Of a DNA stretch of 64,000 nt, positions 36,126-45,399 are shown in pieces. Position numbers and translations under genes: made by a program. How positions within the stretch are numbered: the first letter of the stretch is position 1; every line of letters starts with the position of its first letter. Origin of the DNA: Sneathiellales bacterium (lineage in GTDB: Bacteria; Pseudomonadota; Alphaproteobacteria; JANQFL01); assembly GCA_028277845.1 (NCBI GenBank), contig JANQFL010000103.1, positions 1 to 64,000 of the forward strand. The letters are read 5' to 3'. The notes beneath the pieces were generated by a model. It was not told the origin of the DNA, did not search any database, and worked only from the letters and a program-made list of their open reading frames with translations.

Positions 36126-36902
36126 TCAGGTTACCAGCGTCTCGGCGTAGCCGTCGACGGCGATGACCTGGCCGTTGATGTGGCGGCCGTTGTCGGAGGC
36201 GAGGAACAGGGCCATGTCGGCGATTTCCTCGGGTTCGATCAGGGTGCGCATGGCGCTTTGTTGGACGTAGGCCTGGCGGACCTCGTCCTCGCTGACGCCC
36301 TTGGCCGCGGCCTCGCGGGCGATGACGCCGGCCATGCGGTCGTTGTTGATCGAACCGGGCGCGATGGCGTTGACGCGGATGCCGTCGCCGCCCAGCTCCA
36401 TGGCCAGGGTCTTGGTCAGGCCGACGACGGCCCACTTGGCGGCGGCGTAGGGCGCGCGCAGGGGATAGGCGAGCACGCCGGCGGTGGACGCGATGTTGAC
36501 GATGACGCCGGACGATTGCGCCTTCATCACCGGCACGGCGCGGCGGCAGCACAGGAAACTGCCGTCCAGGTTGACCGCGGTGCAGTGCCGCCAGTCTTCG
36601 AGCGACAGTGAATCGACACCGCCGGTGGGTCCGGAGACGCCGGCGTTGTTGACCAGCACGTCGATGCCGCCCAACTCGGCCAGGACCAGATCGAAAAAGC
36701 CATCCACGTCCGTCTCGGACGACACGTCCGCCCGCGCGGCGATGACGCCGGGCAGCGCGGCCTGCAAAGCGTCGAGATGGTCCTGGGATATGTCACAGAC
36801 GGCAACGCGGCCGCCGCGATCTGCAAACCCCTGTGCGATCGCCCGGCCGATGCCGGACCCGCCGGCGGTCACCACCACGCGCTTGCCGTCCAAACCCCGC
36901 AT
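36126..36902 (-). CDS. SDR-family oxidoreductase
   Basis: GKRVVVTAGGSGIGRAIAQGFADRGG, NNAG, YAAAKWAVVGLTKTLAMELGGDGIRVNAIAPG. Confidence 0.92.
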   Translation of the reverse strand: MRGLDGKRVVVTAGGSGIGRAIAQGFADRGGRVAVCDISQDHLDALQAALPGVIAARADVSSETDVDGFFDLVLAELGGIDVLVNNAGVSGPTGGVDSLSLEDWRHCTAVNLDGSFLCCRRAVPVMKAQSSGVIVNIASTAGVLAYPLRAPYAAAKWAVVGLTKTLAMELGGDGIRVNAIAPGSINNDRMAGVIAREAAAKGVSEDEVRQAYVQQSAMRTLIEPEEIADMALFLASDNGRHINGQVIAVDGYAETLVT

Positions 36903-36970
36903 GACGCCTCCTCCCACGCATTGTCGGAATGGGAGGACTGTAGCAGCGGTTGCCGACCCCGGAAACGATC

Positions 36971-37210
36971 CTATTGGTCCGTCGCGGGTTCCGGATGGCC
37001 CTGGAGAAAGTCGGCGCTTCCCGGGTGCCAAGGCACGGCGTAGCCGGTGGCGGCTTCGGTGCCGGGCGACAACGGGCTGCCGACCAGGGCGCCGGTGACC
37101 AGCCAGGCATGACGGGCCGGCAGATCGGCGCGGGTGATCAAAAGCCGGTCGCCGAACGGCGCCAGCAGGCGCAGATCGATCGGCCCGTAGGGCACGAAGG
37201 CACCCGTCCC
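36971..37210 (-). pseudogene. 3' fragment of a substrate-binding protein gene, possibly TAXI-type TRAP
   Basis: ...GAFVPYGPIDLRLLAPFGDRLLITRADLPARHAWLVTGALVG...VPWHPGSADFLQGH; no 5' part present. Confidence 0.45.
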
Positions 37211-37818
37211 CTGCCGCCTGGCTGATCTTCGGTCTCGTTTCGTCGCACGCTCGATACAGGGTTTTACTGCGCGGCCTTGTCGCCGTTGTTGTCGTGATGG
37301 CCGTCATCTCACCGTGGACGGTCAGAAACTATCTGGTGTTGGGAGATTTCATCCCGGTTTCGAGCAATGGAGGCTCCGTCCTTTACCGCGCTAAAAACCC
37401 GCTTGCACGCGGAGGCTATTCGACGAGAGGGGAACGCGACCTCGACGCGCTCAGAGGAAACGAAGCCGAGTGGAATCGCACCGGCGTTCGATGGGCAGTG
37501 GTCTGGATTAAAGACAATCCCCTCGAGTTCGTCGAACTCGTGTTTCACAAACAAAGACTGTTCCTGGCAAACGACTATTCGGGTGCGTACTACGCATTCA
37601 ACCGTTTCGTTCAGCAAAAGCCGGACAGCACTCTGCTGGAAAACACCGTTGCAAACTATTTCCGTGCGGCCGGCAATTTCTGGTGGGTATCGCTTTGGAT
37701 ATTGGTTGCCTCGTCTTTGCTGTCCCGCGCGGACCACTGGCGGTCTATTCCGAGTGTCATGTTGTTGTTGCTGCCGCTTATCTATTTGTTGGGCATCCAT
37801 TCCGTGTTCGAGAGTTAG
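37210..37818 (+). pseudogene. 3' fragment of a PMT/GT39-like membrane glycosyltransferase gene
   Basis: AVISPWTVRNYLVLGDFIPVSSNGGSVLY... matches the late segment of such enzymes; no N-terminal catalytic part upstream. Confidence 0.55.
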
Positions 37819-38066
37819 CCGCGATATTATATTCCGGCGGTCACGTTTCTGTGTATCGGCGCGTCGTAGATATTTGTGCCTAGCAGCAGACACTCTCGAA
37901 ACCATTGACGGTTGGCGCGTTTCTGTATTCCCGACCGCGTCCGCGAATTGCCAGAATTTTGCAACCATCGCGCCACAAAACTGAAATCGAGTCAACATCG
38001 AACTGTCTTGAAGCGCCACTAACATGGCCCCGTTTTCCAAATTTGTGTCATTAGCGGGGCCTGAAC

Positions 38067-38957
38067 ATGTTCAAGAAATTTATCGCCGCCGCCGTCATGG
38101 TCGCGGGGCTGCTGACATTGCAATCTCCTGCCGTATCGGCGGAAAAGATCAGACTTGCCGTTACCGACCTGGTCGGGCTCGAGGAGCTGCAGCGTGAATT
38201 CGGCGCCTTCAAATCGGTGCTCGGCAAGGCGACCGGCTACGATATCGAATTTCTGCCGGTGACCAACCGGACGGCGGCCGTCGAGGCGCTGCGCTTCAAG
38301 AAGGTCGACTTCGTGCTGACCGGCCCGGCCGAATACGTGGTGATGAAGAAGCGCTCCAACGCCAGGATCGTCGTCGGTTTCTCCCGGCCCGACTATTTCG
38401 CCGTGCTGATCGCCCTGGCCGACAGCCCTTACACCATGGCCAAGGACCTCAAGGGCAAGAAGGTCGCCCTGGGCTCGGTGGGATCGACGTCGAAGCACCT
38501 CGGTCCGAGTCAGGTCATGGCCGACTACGGCCTGGATCCGATGAAGGATGTCCAGGTGATCCACACCAAGATGCCGGTTGCCTGGGAATCGCTCAAGAAG
38601 GGCGACGTTGCGGCGGTCGGTATGAACCACCTGAAGTTCCTCAGCTTCCGCAAGAAGGAAATGGAAAAGGGCGGGATGCCGCCGGGTGCCTTCCGTGTCG
38701 TCGGCCGCGGCCCCGATCTGCCCAACGACGTGCTGATGGTCGGCAGCCATGTGGACCAGGCCACCGTCGACAAGATGCGCAACGCGTTCGTCAAGCACTC
38801 CGACGAACTGGTGGGCGCCATCCTCAAGGGCGAGGACAATCAGAAGTACGAGGGCATGGCGTTCCTGAGCAACATTCAGGACAAGGATTACGACTATGTG
38901 CGGTCGATGTACCGTACGGTCGGGTATCCGGAATACGCCGATTTCATCGGCAACTGA
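38067..38957 (+). CDS. phnD: Phosphonate/phosphate-type ABC transporter substrate-binding protein (PhnD family), module 1
   Basis: Signal peptide, KIRLAVTDLVGLEELQREFGAFKSVLGKATGYDIEFLPVTNRTAAVEALRFKKVDFVLTGPAEYV. Confidence 0.85.
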   Translation: MFKKFIAAAVMVAGLLTLQSPAVSAEKIRLAVTDLVGLEELQREFGAFKSVLGKATGYDIEFLPVTNRTAAVEALRFKKVDFVLTGPAEYVVMKKRSNARIVVGFSRPDYFAVLIALADSPYTMAKDLKGKKVALGSVGSTSKHLGPSQVMADYGLDPMKDVQVIHTKMPVAWESLKKGDVAAVGMNHLKFLSFRKKEMEKGGMPPGAFRVVGRGPDLPNDVLMVGSHVDQATVDKMRNAFVKHSDELVGAILKGEDNQKYEGMAFLSNIQDKDYDYVRSMYRTVGYPEYADFIGN

Positions 38958-38959
38958 CC

Positions 38960-39778
38960 ATGACCGCGGTTGCGCGCCTGGCAACCTTTGAAGGCAACGG
39001 GCAGGACGGGCCGCCGGCGAGCAGCCTGTCCCCCACCCCGGCGCTGCAGGTACGCCGGCTCAGTAAAAGTTTCACAGCCGGCGGCCAACCGGTCTTCCAC
39101 GACGTCACGTTCGATGTCCCGCAAGGACAGTCGGTGGCCCTGATCGGCGCCAACGGCGCCGGCAAGAGCACGTTGTTGCGCTGTTGCCTGCGCCTGGTCG
39201 AACCGGACAGCGGCGACATCGCGTTTCATGGCACGGATTTCGTCGCCGCCCGCCGTCAGGCGCTGCGCCGCATGCGTGCCCGCGTCGGTTTCGTGTTTCA
39301 GAAGCACAATCTGGTGCCGCGCCTGTCCGTGCTGACCAACGTCATGCATGGCGCCCTCGCCCGCGGTGTCGGACCGCGGTCGTGGTTCCAGGCGATCGCC
39401 CCCGGGGCGGAGCGCGAAAAAGCCATGGCGTGCCTCGAGCAGGTCGGTCTCGCCGACCTCGCGGACAGAAGGGCCGACCGGCTGTCGGGCGGTCAGTCGC
39501 AACGGGTCGCCATCGCCCGGTCCCTGATGCAGGACCCCGAGCTGATGTTCGCCGACGAACCGGTGGCGAGCCTCGACCCCGCGGCCGGCGAAGGCATCAT
39601 GGAACTGTTCGCGCGACTCAACCACGACCGCGGGCTGACCCTGGTGTTCGTCTCGCACCAGCTGGATCACGCGCTGCGCTATGCCGATCGGGTGCTGGGG
39701 CTCCGGGAAGGCGGCCTGGCGCTCGATGCCGCGAGCGCCGGCCGGACGCCCGGCTGTCTGCGCGGCCTGTATGACTGA
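38960..39778 (+). CDS. phnC: Phosphonate ABC transporter ATP-binding protein (PhnC family), module 1
   Basis: [61 protein letters not shown]. Confidence 0.9.
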   Translation: MTAVARLATFEGNGQDGPPASSLSPTPALQVRRLSKSFTAGGQPVFHDVTFDVPQGQSVALIGANGAGKSTLLRCCLRLVEPDSGDIAFHGTDFVAARRQALRRMRARVGFVFQKHNLVPRLSVLTNVMHGALARGVGPRSWFQAIAPGAEREKAMACLEQVGLADLADRRADRLSGGQSQRVAIARSLMQDPELMFADEPVASLDPAAGEGIMELFARLNHDRGLTLVFVSHQLDHALRYADRVLGLREGGLALDAASAGRTPGCLRGLYD

Positions 39779-40580
39779 TACCGCGACAAGCCGGAGCGGG
39801 CCAAAACGCTTCGCCGCGCCCGAACCGCTGAAGGCCGCGCTGTTCGCCGGCGGTCTCGGGTTTTTCCTCTGGTCCCTGGCCGGCGCCGGCGTGTCGATCA
39901 GCGAACTGATTTCCGGCCTGCCCAACATGGGGGTCATCGCGTCGGAAATGGTGCCGCCGGCGACGGACCGCTTCCTGCCCATGCTGTGGTCGGTGCTGAC
40001 CACGTTTCAGATGGCGCTGGTCGGTACGGTCATCGGCGTCGTCATCAGCGTGCCGCTGGCCGTGCTCGCCGCCCGCAATCTGGCACCCCATCCGCTGATC
40101 CATGCCGCCGTGCGCGGGATCGTCAGTTTCCTTCGTACCGTGCCCGATCTGGCCTGGGCCTTGTTTTTCGTCGCCTCGGTCGGACTGGGCCCGTTTGCCG
40201 GAACGCTGACCATCATCGTCGACACGGTCGGGTTCTGTGCCCGCTTCTTCGCCGAGAACATGGAAGAGGCCGACCCCGGCCCCGGCGAAGCCATCGCCAC
40301 CCTGGGCGGCCGGCGCATCGACATCGTCGTCTGCTGCATCTTTCCGGCCGCCCTGCCGGCCATGATCAACACCAGCCTGTTCGCGTTGGAAAAGGCTGTG
40401 CGCTCGTCCGTCGTGCTCGGCCTGGTCGGCGCCGGAGGCATCGGCGCCGAACTGGCCGTGTCCATGGAAATGTTCCGCTACGACCAGGCCGCCACCATCG
40501 TGCTGATGATCTTCGTCCTGGTGCTCGGTGTCGAACGCTTCAGCTCATGGTCGCGGGGGCGGCTGATCGGAAGAGCCTGA
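39771..40580 (+). CDS. phnE: Phosphonate ABC transporter permease (PhnE family), module 1
   Basis: LRTVPDLAWALFFVASVGLGPFAGTLTIIVDTVGFCARFFAENMEEADPGPGEA. Start 39771, overlapping phnC by 8 bp. Confidence 0.9.
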   Translation: MTDTATSRSGPKRFAAPEPLKAALFAGGLGFFLWSLAGAGVSISELISGLPNMGVIASEMVPPATDRFLPMLWSVLTTFQMALVGTVIGVVISVPLAVLAARNLAPHPLIHAAVRGIVSFLRTVPDLAWALFFVASVGLGPFAGTLTIIVDTVGFCARFFAENMEEADPGPGEAIATLGGRRIDIVVCCIFPAALPAMINTSLFALEKAVRSSVVLGLVGAGGIGAELAVSMEMFRYDQAATIVLMIFVLVLGVERFSSWSRGRLIGRA

Positions 40581-40609
40581 CCCATACCCGGAGAAAGAGA
40601 GTACGCCCG

Positions 40610-41770
40610 ATGGATCAATTCAATCCCCACCAGGTCACCGTCGTCGAGAACGCGCACGTCCTTACGCCCGAGGGCTGGCGCAAGGACGTCTCGCTCGTCA
40701 TCCGCGGCGGCCTGATCGAGGAGATTACCAAGCTGCGCCCCGCCGCCGATTTCTACCTGCCGGGCGAGGACCGTTATATCCTGCCGGGCATTGTCGATAT
40801 TCATGGCGACGCCTTCGAGAGGCACATCGCGCCGCGGGCCGGCGTCCAGTTTCCTGTCTCCATGGCGGTGCAGTTCAACGACGCCAGCCTCGTCGCGGCG
40901 GGTATCACGACCTTTTTCTACAGCATCACCGACGGTTTCGAACCCGGTCTGCGCAGCCGCCGCACCGTGCGCGAGATCATGCAGGCCCTTAACGATCATC
41001 GCGGCAAGCTGCTGTGCGATTCGCGCGTACACATTCGCCATGAACAGGCCAATACCGAGGATCATGACGAGCTGGTCGCCTGGATGAAGAGCGGGCAAAT
41101 CGACCTGTTGTCCCTCAACAACCACTTGCCGCCGGCCGGCAACCAAAAGGCCTTCGACCGCAGCGTCAACGGGCTCAGGCGCCGGGTCTCCATCAGCGAG
41201 CCGGAAGCCGTGGCGTATCTGCAGAACCTTCAGGCGCGAATTCCCGAGGGCAAGGTTCAAGTCGAGGAGCTGGCCCGGCTGGCCCGGGACCACGGCGTAC
41301 CTCTTGCATCTCACGACGACGCCAACGAAGCGGACGTTCGGCGCTCGCTCATGCTGGGCGTCGATATCGCCGAGTTTCCCATGACCATCGAGACCGCCCG
41401 TTCCTTCCGCGACGAAGGCGTGCACGTGGTCATGGGGGCGCCCAACGGCGTGCGCGGCAAGTCGCATCTGTCGGCGCTCAGCGTGCGAGAGGCGGTGGCC
41501 GCCGGGATCGTCGACGTGCTGTGCAGCGATTATCATTACCCCAGCCTGTTCCAGGTGCCCTTCCTGCTCAATCAACTGGGCGCGCTCGACCTGGCCGAGG
41601 CCTGGAAGCTGGTCAGCGCCAATCCCGCCCGCGCCGTCGGCCTGGAGGCGATCAAGGGCGGTATCGAACCCGGCATGGCGGCCGATGTTCTGCTGCTCAA
41701 CGCATTGACCGGTTCGGCCTTCGACCTCGACGGCGTTGTCGTCGGCGGCCGTGTCGTGCTGCAGCGTTAG
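40610..41770 (+). CDS. phnM: PhnM-like amidohydrolase (alpha-D-ribose 1-methylphosphonate 5-triphosphate diphosphatase family), module 1
   Basis: ILPGIVDIHGDAFERHIAPRAGVQFP, LASHDDANEADVRRSL, DVLCSDYHYPSLFQ. Start 40610. Confidence 0.87.
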   Translation: MDQFNPHQVTVVENAHVLTPEGWRKDVSLVIRGGLIEEITKLRPAADFYLPGEDRYILPGIVDIHGDAFERHIAPRAGVQFPVSMAVQFNDASLVAAGITTFFYSITDGFEPGLRSRRTVREIMQALNDHRGKLLCDSRVHIRHEQANTEDHDELVAWMKSGQIDLLSLNNHLPPAGNQKAFDRSVNGLRRRVSISEPEAVAYLQNLQARIPEGKVQVEELARLARDHGVPLASHDDANEADVRRSLMLGVDIAEFPMTIETARSFRDEGVHVVMGAPNGVRGKSHLSALSVREAVAAGIVDVLCSDYHYPSLFQVPFLLNQLGALDLAEAWKLVSANPARAVGLEAIKGGIEPGMAADVLLLNALTGSAFDLDGVVVGGRVVLQR

Positions 41771-41780
41771 GGCTTCCGGC

Positions 41781-42401
41781 ATGGGCCGATTTCCCGGCAC
41801 CCTCGTTCTCGTTCTCGTTGTCGGCCCGTCGGGCGCGGGCAAGGATACGATCCTGAACGGCGCCCGCCGGCTGCTGGCCGACGATCCACGCTTTTTCTTT
41901 CCCCGGCGCGCCATCACCCGCCCGGCCGACGCCGGCGGCGAGGACCACATCGCCGTCAGCGACCAGGATTACGACGCCATCCTGGCGCATGACGGCTTCG
42001 CGCTGCATTGGCAGGCGCACGGCCTGCGCTACGGCATTTCCCGCGGCATCGAGCGCGACCTGGCCCTCAACCGTTCGGTCGTCGTCAATGCCTCGCGCAC
42101 GATGATCGAAACGGCGCAGCACCTGTATCCGGGCACGCAGGCCATTTTCGTGACGGCGTCGCCACAGGTGCTGGCCGAACGGCTCGCGGCGCGCAACAGG
42201 GAAACCCATGACGCGATTCTGGCCCGCCTAAACCGGAAAACACCGTTGCCGACAACGGGAGATGGTATCTGGCACGTGCGCAACGATGGAACTGCCGACA
42301 CGGCGATCAATGCATTCGTCGCGATCCTCAAACGCATTGTTCTGCTCGGCTCCGGAACCGGGGTCTCGAGCGGGCCATCCGAATTACGCCCGTTCCAATG
42401 A
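41781..42401 (+). CDS. phnN: Ribose 1,5-bisphosphate phosphokinase
   Basis: VLVVGPSGAGKDTILNGARRLL, RRAITRPADAGGEDHIAVS, guanylate-kinase-like. Confidence 0.88.
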   Translation: MGRFPGTLVLVLVVGPSGAGKDTILNGARRLLADDPRFFFPRRAITRPADAGGEDHIAVSDQDYDAILAHDGFALHWQAHGLRYGISRGIERDLALNRSVVVNASRTMIETAQHLYPGTQAIFVTASPQVLAERLAARNRETHDAILARLNRKTPLPTTGDGIWHVRNDGTADTAINAFVAILKRIVLLGSGTGVSSGPSELRPFQ

Positions 42402-42408
42402 CTTCGAC

Positions 42409-42417
42409 ACTTGTCTA
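42409..42417. promoter_or_regulatory. Candidate PhnF-type operator half-site (ACTTGTCTA) upstream of phnC
   Basis: Same 9-mer as in the phnF/phnG intergenic dyad (52407-52415). Confidence 0.45.
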
Positions 42418-42432
42418 GCCGACGACACCGTT

Positions 42433-42483
42433 TTGTCATTTTGACTTCATGAAGCGGTCATCTTGACTTCATGAAGCGGTCAT
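42433..42483 (+). promoter_or_regulatory. Tandem Pho-box array: five 7-bp half-sites at exact 11-bp period
   Basis: TTGTCAT-tttg-ACTTCAT-gaag-CGGTCAT-cttg-ACTTCAT-gaag-CGGTCAT, upstream of phnC (start 42523). Confidence 0.75.
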
Positions 42484-42522
42484 CGCCGGTTGTTAGAGCA
42501 CGGTAGAGGAAAGGAGGCCGTC

Positions 42523-43386
42523 ATGACGCCTGCCATACACGTGCAAGATCTCAACAAGACCTTCGGCAAGAAGAAACGGGCGTTGCGTGACGTCAGCCTG
42601 AATGTGGCCGAGGGGGAAATGGTCGCACTGATCGGCGCCTCCGGTTCCGGCAAGTCCACGCTCATTCGCCATGTCGCCGGCCTGGTCGAGTCGGACAAGA
42701 CCGGCAGCCAGGTCGCGGTGTTCGGACAAACCATGCAATCCCAGGGCCGGCTGGCCGGCAATGTATCGGTTTTGCGCCGCGATATCGGTGTCATCTTTCA
42801 GCAGTTCAATCTGGTCGGGCGGCTCTCCGTCCTGACCAACGTCCTGGTCGGCCTGCTCGGATCGATCCCCGGCTGGCGCGGCGCCATGGCCCTGTTCACC
42901 CGGGACGAGAAGCAAACCGCCATGCAGGCCCTGCGCCGCGTCGGCATCGACGATACGGCGCTGCAGCGGGCCAATACCCTGTCGGGCGGCCAGCAGCAGC
43001 GGGCCGCCATCGCCCGGGCCCTGGTGCAGGGCGCACGGATCATCCTGGCCGACGAGCCGATCGCCTCGCTCGACCCGGCCTCGGCCAAGCGGGTGATGGA
43101 AACCCTGTCGTCGGTCAATGCCGGCGACGGCATCACGGTGCTGGTGTCGCTGCATCAGGTCGAATACGCACGCCGCTTCTGCCCGCGCACGGTGGCCATG
43201 CGGGACGGCGAGATCGTCTACGACGGTCCCAGCGCCGCGCTGACCAACGACTTCCTGCGCGAGATCTACGGCGAGGCCAGCGAGGAGTTGGTCCTGCCCG
43301 ATGCCAGCGATGGCGAAATCATCGTCGCGCCGATTCCGCGGCCGCACGAGTTCCCGGCCGCCGCCGAAGCCGTCGCGACGGCCTAG
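42523..43386 (+). CDS. phnC: Phosphonate ABC transporter ATP-binding protein, module 2
   Basis: [69 protein letters not shown]. Start 42523 with AAGGAGG upstream. Confidence 0.92.
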   Translation: MTPAIHVQDLNKTFGKKKRALRDVSLNVAEGEMVALIGASGSGKSTLIRHVAGLVESDKTGSQVAVFGQTMQSQGRLAGNVSVLRRDIGVIFQQFNLVGRLSVLTNVLVGLLGSIPGWRGAMALFTRDEKQTAMQALRRVGIDDTALQRANTLSGGQQQRAAIARALVQGARIILADEPIASLDPASAKRVMETLSSVNAGDGITVLVSLHQVEYARRFCPRTVAMRDGEIVYDGPSAALTNDFLREIYGEASEELVLPDASDGEIIVAPIPRPHEFPAAAEAVATA

Positions 43387-43437
43387 GTGTTGTTCCTGTC
43401 CATCCGCCCGTTCCACTCAGCAAGCTTGGAGACTTCC

Positions 43438-44493
43438 ATGAAACTCGTAAGAACCCTTGCCGTCGCCGCCTTGGTGTCGGCGGTGTCCTTCTCCGCTTCG
43501 GCGAAGAAGATCCACGTCAACAAGAACAGCGACGGCAAAGTTTTGATCAACGTCGGCCTACTGGCGACGGAATCCCAGGAAAACCTGATGAAGCGCTGGG
43601 GCCCGATCATCGACCTGATGGCGAAGAAGACCGGCTACGACGTGAAACCGTTCTTCGCGTCCGACTATGCCGGCGTCATCGAGGGCATGCGCTTCAACAA
43701 GGTCGATCTGGTGCTGTACGGCAACAAGTCGGCCATGGAAGCGGTCAAACGGGCCGATGCGGAAATCTTCGCCCAGGTCGTCGAGATCGGCGGCGGTCTC
43801 GGATATTACTCCGTGCTGCATACCCTGAAGTCGAACGACAAGATCAACTCGCTCGACGACGTCTTGAAGTGCGACAAGTCGATCAACTTCGGCATCGGCG
43901 ACCCCAACTCCACGTCGGGATTCCTCGTGCCGACCACGTTCATTTTCGCCAAGCACGGCGTCAACCCGCAGAAGTGCTTCAAGACCGTGCGCAACGCCAG
44001 CCATGAAACCAACCTGCTGTCGGTCGCCAACGGCCAGGTCACCGTGGCCACGGCCAACAACAAGGCCATGCACATCCGGCTGCAGCGCAATCACCCGGAG
44101 AAATACAACAAGCTCAAGGAAATCTGGCGCTCGCCGCTGATCCCGTCCGATCCGCTGGCCTATCGCGGCAATCTGCCTGCGGACGTCAAGGCCAAGATCT
44201 TCCACTTCTTTATCGGTCTCGGCCGCTTCGGCACGCCCGATGAGATCCGCAAGGAGCGGGCGATCATGAACTACGCCACCTTCGCCGGGTTCAAGCCGTC
44301 GTCCAACGCCCAGCTCTTCCCGATCCGCGAGATGGCCTTGAACAAGGACATCATGAAGGTCCAGGCGGACAAGAAGCTGTCGGCCGACGAGAAGAAGAAA
44401 AAGATCGCCGAGCTGACCAACAAGATCAAGGAGATCCAGGCCCTGGCCAACGAGATCCCCAACGATCTGGGACAGACCAAGCTCATCAACTGA
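43438..44493 (+). CDS. phnD: Phosphonate ABC transporter substrate-binding protein, module 2
   Basis: Signal peptide; VLINVGLLATESQENLMKRWGPIIDLMAKKTGYDVKPFFASDYAGVIEGMRFNKVDLVLYGNKSAMEAVKRA. Confidence 0.92.
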   Translation: MKLVRTLAVAALVSAVSFSASAKKIHVNKNSDGKVLINVGLLATESQENLMKRWGPIIDLMAKKTGYDVKPFFASDYAGVIEGMRFNKVDLVLYGNKSAMEAVKRADAEIFAQVVEIGGGLGYYSVLHTLKSNDKINSLDDVLKCDKSINFGIGDPNSTSGFLVPTTFIFAKHGVNPQKCFKTVRNASHETNLLSVANGQVTVATANNKAMHIRLQRNHPEKYNKLKEIWRSPLIPSDPLAYRGNLPADVKAKIFHFFIGLGRFGTPDEIRKERAIMNYATFAGFKPSSNAQLFPIREMALNKDIMKVQADKKLSADEKKKKIAELTNKIKEIQALANEIPNDLGQTKLIN

Positions 44494-44507
44494 TGACGCG
44501 CCGGTAC

Positions 44508-44535
44508 GGGCGGTGGCCGCATGCGGCCACCGCCC
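44508..44535. other. 28-bp perfect palindrome between phnD and phnE, probable intercistronic hairpin
   Basis: GGGCGGTGGCCGCATGCGGCCACCGCCC, 14 bp after the phnD stop, followed by GCCCCTTTTG. Confidence 0.8.
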
Positions 44536-44579
44536 GCCCCTTTTGAACCCTCGCCCATCCCTACACGATTGGTCCCGCC

Positions 44580-45395
44580 ATGCCGGACGCCGCCGCGGTC
44601 AAGCCCGCCGAAGACATCGCCATTCCGAAAGAGGACTTGAGCCGCAGGCTCTACCGCTGGGCCATGTGGGGCGCCATCGGTATTATCCTCGCCTGGGGCT
44701 ACGGCCCGTCCGAGGTGCACAAGTTCACCAGCCTGTTCACCGACGCGGCCAACATGGCCGAATACGCGTCCGACTTTCTCGAACCGGATTTCCATGCCTG
44801 GGAGATCTATGTCGAACAGATGGTGCTGACCATCCAGATGGCCTTCTGGGGCACGTTCCTGGCCGTGGTGTTCGCCATCCCCTTCTCCTTGCTGTCGTCC
44901 AACAACATCGTGCCGTTCTGGATCGTGCAGCCGATCCGCCGCCTGATGGACGCCGCCCGGGCGATCAACGAAATCGTCTTCGCCGTGCTGTTCATCGTCG
45001 CCGTGGGGCTCGGCCCGTTCGCCGGGGTGATGGCCCTGTTCGTGCACAATGTGGGCGTCATCGCCAAGCTGTTTTCCGAGATCGTCGAAACCATCGACCA
45101 CCGGCCGGTCGAAGGCATCCGGGCGACCGGCGCCACGCGGCTGGAGGAAATCGTCTTCGGCGTGCTGCCCCAGGTGCTGCCCAACTGGATTTCGCTCTCG
45201 CTCTACCGGCTCGAGACCAATGTGCGCTCGGCGACGGTGCTCGGCATCGTCGGCGCCGGCGGCATCGGCTTCGTGCTGCACGAATCGATCCGCGCCTTCG
45301 AATACGGCAAGGCGTCGGCGATCATCATTGTCATCATCGTCGCCGTATCGCTGGTCGACATCATCTCCCAGCAACTGCGCAAGCTGGTGGTGTAA
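44580..45395 (+). CDS. phnE: Phosphonate ABC transporter permease, module 2
   Basis: AINEIVFAVLFIVAVGLGPFAGVMALFVHNVGVIAKLFSEIVETIDHRPVEGIRATGA. Confidence 0.92.
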   Translation: MPDAAAVKPAEDIAIPKEDLSRRLYRWAMWGAIGIILAWGYGPSEVHKFTSLFTDAANMAEYASDFLEPDFHAWEIYVEQMVLTIQMAFWGTFLAVVFAIPFSLLSSNNIVPFWIVQPIRRLMDAARAINEIVFAVLFIVAVGLGPFAGVMALFVHNVGVIAKLFSEIVETIDHRPVEGIRATGATRLEEIVFGVLPQVLPNWISLSLYRLETNVRSATVLGIVGAGGIGFVLHESIRAFEYGKASAIIIVIIVAVSLVDIISQQLRKLVV

Positions 45396-45399
45396 GGCG

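Noticed and set aside
40478-41950. 490-aa minus-strand ORF opposite module-1 phnM
   Set aside because: Shadow ORF; PhnM motifs on the plus strand are unambiguous.
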